From contig CM049311.1 of the NCBI GenBank assembly GCA_026874595.1, positions 11,125,676-11,189,675 of the forward strand: DNA of 64,000 bases, given 5' to 3'. Shown piece by piece: positions 62,717 to 64,000 of this stretch. This DNA is from Sipunculus nudus (taxonomy: Eukaryota; Annelida; Sipuncula; Golfingiida; Sipunculidae). The notes beneath the pieces are model-generated. The model was not told the origin of the DNA, searched no databases, and was given only the letters and a program-made list of their open reading frames with translations. The position numbers were made by a program, and so were the translations under genes. Every line of letters begins with the position of its first letter. Within the stretch, counting starts at the first letter, position 1.

Positions 62717-63030
62717 CTGTGAACAAAAGAGATACAACACCATTATCCAAAACAAGACAAGTTACGTTTATTCTCTCAGAATAATATGAGTTACATTTAC
62801 ATTATCTCCAGCTTATTCTATCAGAGAAATGAAATGTAAGTAAATAATTATGATATAAATTCCAGAGGAAGGGAGGGAGGGGGGGGGGAGATTAAAATTT
62901 ACAAAGATATAATGACCATACCAGATAAGTACTCCTCAAATTAAGATACATTTTATACTAAATATTCCCAGTTTGCCTAATGATTGTAAAATGATGGCAT
63001 TTCTGGACATTATTTGTTACTACTTCACAA

Positions 63031-63063
63031 AACAAGTGACCCATGGGTCATGACGCTCAGCTG
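63031..63063. repeat. dispersed repeat box with GACCCATGGGTC palindrome
   Basis: AACAAGTGACCCATGGGTCA followed by GACGCTCAGCTG, as at 2984-3014. It may mark the end of the repeat that fills the rest of the window. Confidence 0.4.
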
Positions 63064-63325
63064 ACTGGGAAGAGATTCACAAAATTTTATCATCAGAATG
63101 GTAGATACCCATTCAACTGAAGCATCAAACAGATTAACCAACAGGCCAAGATTTAGTCTGTATTTATATATCTGAAAAATAGAGAAAAAATGTGTAAACT
63201 TTAAAAACTAGAATACGGGTAGCCGACAAGTGACTACGTGTATCTGCCAAAATCAGAGTGGAATAGGTGAAGTGAGGCATGGATTGAGTGGCAAGGGGAA
63301 ACAGAGTGAGGTATGTTGCATATTA

Positions 63326-64000
63326 GCATGGATGTCTGCAGCCTAAATGTGTATGTAGGTTGTGCAACCTACCACAAATCCAGAAAGCTGTCCAAGTTGT
63401 ATACTTATGCAAAATTTTAGGCAGAAAAGTCAAACCACTACATGGATATGAGTGATTTTAGCCCACGGCAGACAAACAGACAGACGCTGTGCAAAAATGG
63501 TTGCAGTTTTGTGTATGATAAAGACCTATGTGAGATCTAAACACAAGCACAATTTTGGCCAAATCGGTCAAATGATTCCTGAGATATTAGCTTGGATGTG
63601 TGCAGCATTAACTTGAATGTAGGTGGCGCCACCTGTCATAAAATCAAGAAAGCTATCCAGGATGTATAAACCTGCAAAATTTTAGGCAGTTATGTCAAAC
63701 CACTACAGAGAAATGAGTGATTTTAGGCCACGGCAGACAGACAGACGCTGTGCAAAATGTGCAAAAATGGTTGCAGGTGGCCCCTCCAGTTTTGTGTATG
63801 ATAAAGACCTATGTGAGATCTATACACATGCAAAATTTTGGCCCAATCATTCAAACGGTTCCCGAGATATGAGCTTGGATGTCTGCAGCATAAACTAGAA
63901 TAAAGGTGGCGCCACCTGTCATAAAATCAAGAAAGCTATCCAGGATGTATAAAACTGCAAAATTTTAGGCAGATATGTCAAACCACTGCCAAGATGTGAG
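63326..64000 (+). repeat. tandem array, 265-283-bp units, runs off the window
   Basis: GCAAAATTTTAGGCAG occurs at about 63409, 63674 and 63957, each preceded by GGTGGCGCCACCTGTCAT (degenerate in the first unit) and followed by GTCAAACCACT. CACGGCAGACAGACAGACGC and GATAAAGACCTATGTGAGA separate the units. The array lies in the intron upstream of the GPI-protein terminal exon. Confidence 0.75.

Noticed and set aside
1-64000. CRISPR array, bacterial operon, rRNA or intact tRNA gene
   Set aside because: The tandem arrays lack CRISPR-type repeats and spacers, and the tRNA-like boxes sit in degenerate SINE heads; the split genes show this is eukaryotic DNA.

Overview
The window looks like nuclear DNA from an animal, most likely a marine mollusc such as a bivalve. 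It is AT-rich, mostly non-coding, and full of TA and GA microsatellites, short inverted-repeat (TIR) elements and tRNA-headed SINE-like repeats. The two supportable genes are split by GT-AG introns. There is no operon structure, Shine-Dalgarno-led gene, CRISPR array or dense coding of the bacterial kind. The assignment to molluscs is inferred from the style of the repeats and was not searched.

Two genes can be supported. On the + strand, four in-phase exons (45167-45221, 47943-48087, 48427-48548, 53642-53691) give a 123-residue secreted protein. It has a clear signal peptide, and its ends resemble a short C-type-lectin-like domain. An AATAAA signal lies about 90 bases past the stop. On the - strand, the right end holds the last coding exon (62554-62716) of a larger gene whose protein ends in a GPI-anchor-type tail. 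A probable 3' UTR of about 4.4 kb runs down to a poly(A) signal near 58136. The rest of that gene lies outside the window. The two genes face each other (convergent), with about 4.4 kb between their inferred 3' ends. Nothing in the sequence links their functions.

The rest is intergenic or intronic. From left to right: degenerate tandem repeats (1-300); a 640-bp-period duplication (4.2-5.5 kb); a five-unit array closed by a GC-rich hairpin (6.4-7.4 kb); a SINE (7.8 kb); a second SINE and a 106-bp tandem array (10.6-11.7 kb); a TIR element filled with a GTCGTAGG-type minisatellite (12.07-12.75 kb); a SINE (15.7 kb); an old 1.1-kb duplication (17.2-19.1 kb); a 920-bp near-perfect palindrome flanked by TTAA (22.65-23.57 kb); quiet, moderately complex DNA with possible regulatory clusters (27.7-31.5 kb); a 0.3-kb TIR element (31.8 kb) with a second copy at 49.2 kb; a solo LTR (32.86-33.59 kb); an inverted repeat pair (40.3 and 46.5 kb); a TA-flanked element made of nested AACCAA/TTGGTT inverted repeats (49.53-50.55 kb); and a GGCGCC-bearing repeat family at 54.4-55.0 kb and 63.3-64.0 kb.

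I found no proven new biological system. The most unusual structures are the 920-bp TTAA palindrome, the 49.5-50.5 kb element of nested inverted repeats, the 12.1-kb minisatellite element, and an apparent excess of perfect TGACGTCA palindromes.
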